From contig NZ_JAATWC010000008.1 in the NCBI RefSeq assembly GCF_012979235.1, positions 1 to 64,000 of the forward strand: a DNA stretch of 64,000 nt, given 5' to 3'. Every line of letters starts with the position of its first letter. Within the stretch, counting starts at the first letter, position 1. The translations under genes and the position numbers were made by a program. The notes beneath the pieces are model-generated. The model ran no database searches. It saw only the letters and a list, made by a program, of their open reading frames with translations, and had not been told where the DNA came from. Source of the stretch: Dissulfurirhabdus thermomarina (lineage in GTDB: Bacteria > Desulfobacterota > Dissulfuribacteria > Dissulfuribacterales > Dissulfurirhabdaceae). This document shows positions 61,363 through 64,000 of this stretch, piece after piece.

Positions 61363-62199
61363 CTAGCGGCCGGCGGCCCCCCCGGGGCCGGGCCCCGCCC
61401 GGGCCGTCCCGCGCAGGAGCTCCGCCAGGGGGCGCGTCGGGAGCCGGAGGAAGGGGGCCGGGTCGAAGCACGCCGCCCCCGGCGCGAGGTGGTTGGGTTC
61501 GAGGCGGTGGAGATCCACCTCCACCCGGAGGCCGCGGCCGGGGAGTTCCAGGCGCCAGCTCCGGGGATACGGCCCGATCCCGGGAAGCGGCTCCGGGTCC
61601 CCGAAGTCGGCCCGGAGGCCCGGCAGGCGGAGGGCCGTCACCATGCCGGCCCCGTCCACGGCGGCGAGTCCCCCGGGTCCGGAGAGCGGGAGCGCCAGGC
61701 AGGCGGCCGCGGCGCCGGCGGACCCCTCGGGGCAGGGGACGGCCTCCGGCGCCTGGCCGCGCCAGAGGAGCGCCGGGTGGACCAGGGCCGCGAGGAGATC
61801 GCGGAGCACGCCCGGCCGGGCGCCGTCCGGGAGGCCGGTGTAGACGGCCCCCTCGCCGGGCAGGAAGAGCCAGGCCGACCCGCGGGCCACCAGGAGGTCG
61901 AAGGCGGTGCCGCCGAAGGGACCGACCCCCGTGAGCCGGAGTTCCTCCACGCGCCCGGCCGCCGAGGCCCACCGGAGGACGCCCTTGAAGGCGGGCAGGC
62001 GCCGCCCGCCGACCCGGACCCGGAAGCGGCCCTCGGCCTCGAGGCTGGCGAGCCGCCGGCCCGAAAGGCGCAGGGCGGCGAGGGCGGATGCGCGGTCCGG
62101 CGCCGGCGGGGCCTGGCCCGGGCGCACCGCGCACCCGCCCGCGGCGGCCAGCAGGCACAGGAGGGCGAGGGCCGGGACGCGTGGCAGGCCGAAGGACAT
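61363..62199 (-). CDS. Lipoprotein, LolB/DUF4292-like
   Basis: The 278-residue precursor has a signal peptide and a lipobox LLAAAGGC near residue 20, which predicts a lipid-anchored Cys. The mature part, after a Pro/Ala linker, has LEAEGRFRVRVGGRRLPAFK and VEELRLTGVGPFGG segments. These resemble the beta-sheet of LolA/LolB-like lipid-binding folds (DUF4292). It probably sits in the outer membrane. No operon partner is in sight. The ATG at 62199 is divergent to a coiled-coil protein with a 79-base gap. Longer upstream frames are not supported. Confidence 0.6.
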   Translation of the reverse strand: MSFGLPRVPALALLCLLAAAGGCAVRPGQAPPAPDRASALAALRLSGRRLASLEAEGRFRVRVGGRRLPAFKGVLRWASAAGRVEELRLTGVGPFGGTAFDLLVARGSAWLFLPGEGAVYTGLPDGARPGVLRDLLAALVHPALLWRGQAPEAVPCPEGSAGAAAACLALPLSGPGGLAAVDGAGMVTALRLPGLRADFGDPEPLPGIGPYPRSWRLELPGRGLRVEVDLHRLEPNHLAPGAACFDPAPFLRLPTRPLAELLRGTARAGPGPGGAAGR

Positions 62200-62204
62200 G
62201 CAGG

Positions 62205-62210
62205 TAGAAT
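62205..62210 (+). promoter_or_regulatory. -10 element before the coiled-coil/aroB operon
   Basis: TAGAAT gives a start of transcription near 62217, about 60 bases before the GTG at 62279. It also argues against translation from the ATG at 62219, which would leave almost no leader. Confidence 0.35.
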
Positions 62211-62278
62211 AGTGCAGGATGGCCGTTTCGGCCACGAATCCGCGCGCCGCCCGGCGCCCGTCCTTCTCCGGAGGCCCC

Positions 62279-63016
62279 GTGACCCAGGACATCGCCCAGG
62301 CCCTGGCCTACCAGGTGAAGCAGGAGATCGCCCAGCAGTACTTCGGCTTCCGGAAGGTCATCGAGCGGGACCGGCAGCGCCTCGAGGACTGGATCCGCCG
62401 CTTGAACCGCGACTACGAGGAGAAGGTGGGGCGCGACCTGGCCCGGATGTACACCCTCCTCCAGCGGCCGGAGCTCATCGACCGGTTCCTGGCGCTGGCG
62501 GGGTTCGAGGACCGGCCCTTCTACGATCCCTACGTGGCCGGGTCGCCCACCATCCGGCGGCGGCTGCTCCGGCGGATCCACCGCCACGGCTGGACGGACC
62601 GGGGGCGGTTCTGGCACCTGGTGGAGGAGAGCTACCGGCGCCTCTTCCGCGACGTCTACGCCTACCACGACGACTGGGAGGCGGCCCGGGAGGAGGCGGC
62701 GGTCATCAACGAGGAGATCCGGAAGTTCACGGAGAAGTTCGCCCTGGACGAGATCGTGGCCTTCATCCAGGAGCTGGACCGGCGCACCGAGGCCGTCTCG
62801 GTGCTCGGCGGGGAGACGGCCGCGGGGTCCGTGGAGGCGCTCCAGGAGAAGATGGCGCTGGCACCTCTTCCGCCCCTGGAGGAACGGGCGCCCCGGCTGC
62901 CCTACCTCCCGGCGCCGGACCGGATCCGGGACGACCTGAAGGCCCTGGCCTACGAGGCCTTCGCCGCCCAGGAGCCGGGCTTCCGCCGGCTGCTCCGGGA
63001 GGACGAGGAGGCATGA
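62279..63016 (+). CDS. Helical protein of unknown function before aroB
   Basis: The 245-residue protein is almost all helix. DIAQALAYQVKQEIAQQYFG and FRKVIERDRQRLEDWIRRLN suggest long amphipathic helices and coiled coil in the first 70 residues. Further charged helices run to the end, with a Pro-rich stretch (LAPLPPLEERAPRLPYLPAP). I do not recognise the family. I chose the GTG at 62279 with GGAGG five bases upstream; an ATG at 62219 gives a 20-residue longer form of low-complexity sequence. It overlaps aroB by ATGA. Confidence 0.65.
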   Translation: MTQDIAQALAYQVKQEIAQQYFGFRKVIERDRQRLEDWIRRLNRDYEEKVGRDLARMYTLLQRPELIDRFLALAGFEDRPFYDPYVAGSPTIRRRLLRRIHRHGWTDRGRFWHLVEESYRRLFRDVYAYHDDWEAAREEAAVINEEIRKFTEKFALDEIVAFIQELDRRTEAVSVLGGETAAGSVEALQEKMALAPLPPLEERAPRLPYLPAPDRIRDDLKALAYEAFAAQEPGFRRLLREDEEA

Positions 63017-64000
63017 AGACCATGGGAGACCTGAGCGCGGCCTGGGAACGGGTCCGCGTGGAACTGGGGGCGGCCAGCTACGACATCCTCATCGGCCCGG
63101 GGCTCCTGGCCGAGGTGGGGGGCGACCTCCGCGAGCGGCCCCTCGGCCATCGCTACGTGGTCGTCACCGACGAGACGGTGGCCGACTACCTGGGGGCCGA
63201 CCTCGAGCGGCTCCTCCGGGACGAGGGGCTCCGGGTGGACCTCCTGTCGTTCCCCGCCGGGGAGGCCTCGAAGCACATGGGCACGGTGGTGGACCTGGCC
63301 CGGCGCATGGTGGCCCTCGGCTGCGACCGCCGGAGCGTCGTCCTGGCCCTCGGCGGCGGCGTGGTGGGGGACGTGGCCGGGTTCCTCGCCTCCATCTACA
63401 TGCGGGGCGTGCCCTGCATCCAGCTCCCCACCACGCTGCTCGCCCAGGTGGACAGCTCCGTGGGCGGAAAGACCGGGGTGGATCTGCCCGAGGGGAAGAA
63501 CCTGGTGGGCACCTTCTACCAGCCCCGGCGGGTCTACGCCGACATCGGGGCCTTGGCGAGTCTCCCCCCGGCCGAGCTCCGAAACGGCCTCGCCGAGGTG
63601 GTGAAGTACGGCATGATCCGCAGCCCGGAGCTCTTCGCCCTCCTCGAGGCGCGGGGCCGTGAGATCCTCGATCTCGAGCCCGAGACGGTGGCCGAGGTGG
63701 TGGCCCGCTCCTGCCGCATCAAGGCCGAGGTGGTGGCGGCCGACGAGCGGGAGGGCGGTCTCCGGCGCATCCTGAACTTCGGCCACACCGTGGGCCACGC
63801 CGTGGAGGCGGCCTCGGACTACCGGCTGCCCCACGGCTCCGCGGTGGCCGTGGGCATGGCGGTGATCGCCCGCCTCTCCGTGGAGATGGGGCTCATGCCC
63901 CCGGCGGACGAGGCCCGGCTGCTCGCCCTCCTCGACGCCCTGGGGCTGCCCCGCCGGGTGCCCGACGGGATCGAGACCGGGCACCTCCTGGAGCTCCTCC
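63013..64000 (+). CDS. aroB: 3-dehydroquinate synthase AroB (cut at window end)
   Basis: The frame stays open from the ATG at 63013 to the end of the window (about 329 codons), so the C-terminus is missing. Motifs are VVVTDETVADYLG, FPAGEASKHMG, ALGGGVVGDVAGFLASIYMR (NAD/substrate part), TLLAQVDSSVGGKTGVDLPE, KYGMIRSPELF and LNFGHTVGHAVE (zinc site). It is the second step of the shikimate pathway. The ATG overlaps the stop of the coiled-coil gene by ATGA; a second ATG nine bases later is possible. Confidence 0.95.
   Translation, partial: MKTMGDLSAAWERVRVELGAASYDILIGPGLLAEVGGDLRERPLGHRYVVVTDETVADYLGADLERLLRDEGLRVDLLSFPAGEASKHMGTVVDLARRMVALGCDRRSVVLALGGGVVGDVAGFLASIYMRGVPCIQLPTTLLAQVDSSVGGKTGVDLPEGKNLVGTFYQPRRVYADIGALASLPPAELRNGLAEVVKYGMIRSPELFALLEARGREILDLEPETVAEVVARSCRIKAEVVAADEREGGLRRILNFGHTVGHAVEAASDYRLPHGSAVAVGMAVIARLSVEMGLMPPADEARLLALLDALGLPRRVPDGIETGHLLELL

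Overview
The window is one very GC-rich bacterial chromosome segment with dense, mostly housekeeping and envelope genes, many of them coupled by ATGA or GTGA overlaps. Several traits suggest a Desulfobacterota-like (former Deltaproteobacteria) anaerobe, perhaps thermophilic. They are a CoA-disulfide-reductase/rhodanese sulfur enzyme, a DUF166 protein, a five-haem c-type cytochrome, a PP-loop/NFACT-R protein, and a ~155 bp dispersed repeat that I recall from that phylum. This placement is an inference from gene content, not a measured result.

Bases 1-840 do not match the rest. They are visibly AT-rich, hold one small secreted ORF and one frameshifted gene, and stop abruptly inside a truncated nucleotidyltransferase gene. 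They are either a foreign insertion or a chimeric contig end. The normal GC-rich chromosome starts at about 841.

From 1.4 to 6.4 kb there are a nitroreductase, a cupin-glyoxalase fusion, two envelope proteins of unknown function, and a cold-shock protein convergent with an RhlB-type helicase. From 6.4 to 11.7 kb (minus strand) is a LolCDE-like operon: a LolA-like periplasmic protein, two FtsX-type permeases, an ATPase and an outer-membrane beta-barrel. Next come RecN and a PP-loop/NFACT-R protein, then LemA and an M48 protease behind a leader with a terminator-like hairpin. Then follow a multicopper oxidase fused to a beta-barrel and a PpiD-like foldase.

From 23 to 38.5 kb are the multihaem cytochrome, a PEPCK/HprK-like P-loop protein with DUF166, a UMF1 transporter, and a coupled set of YdcF, phosphoesterase, Ser/Thr kinase-DUF1566, MarC and lipoprotein genes. 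A hybrid histidine kinase and an iron alcohol dehydrogenase close this part. From 38.5 to 45.2 kb (minus strand) is a six-gene envelope-sugar cluster: Ugd, a UDP-GlcA 4-epimerase, a PAP2 phosphatase, a GT39, a flippase-like protein and a GT2. It resembles the galacturonic-acid lipid A pathway of Rhizobium. QueE/QueD and TatD/Maf/YggS lie upstream of it on the same strand.

From 49 to 64 kb are CorA, a DUF89-like protein, PhoH, an uninterrupted YbeY-PdxJ reading frame, AcpS, PEP synthase, MetK, two tRNA-Ser genes, a DsbC-like protein, the CoA-disulfide-reductase/rhodanese protein, a lipoprotein, a coiled-coil protein, and AroB cut by the window edge. No CRISPR array, rRNA, transposase or prophage was seen. 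The strongest candidates for novelty are the oxidase-barrel fusion, the YbeY-PdxJ fusion, the attenuator-like leader before lemA, the dispersed repeat family and the galacturonate-type cluster.
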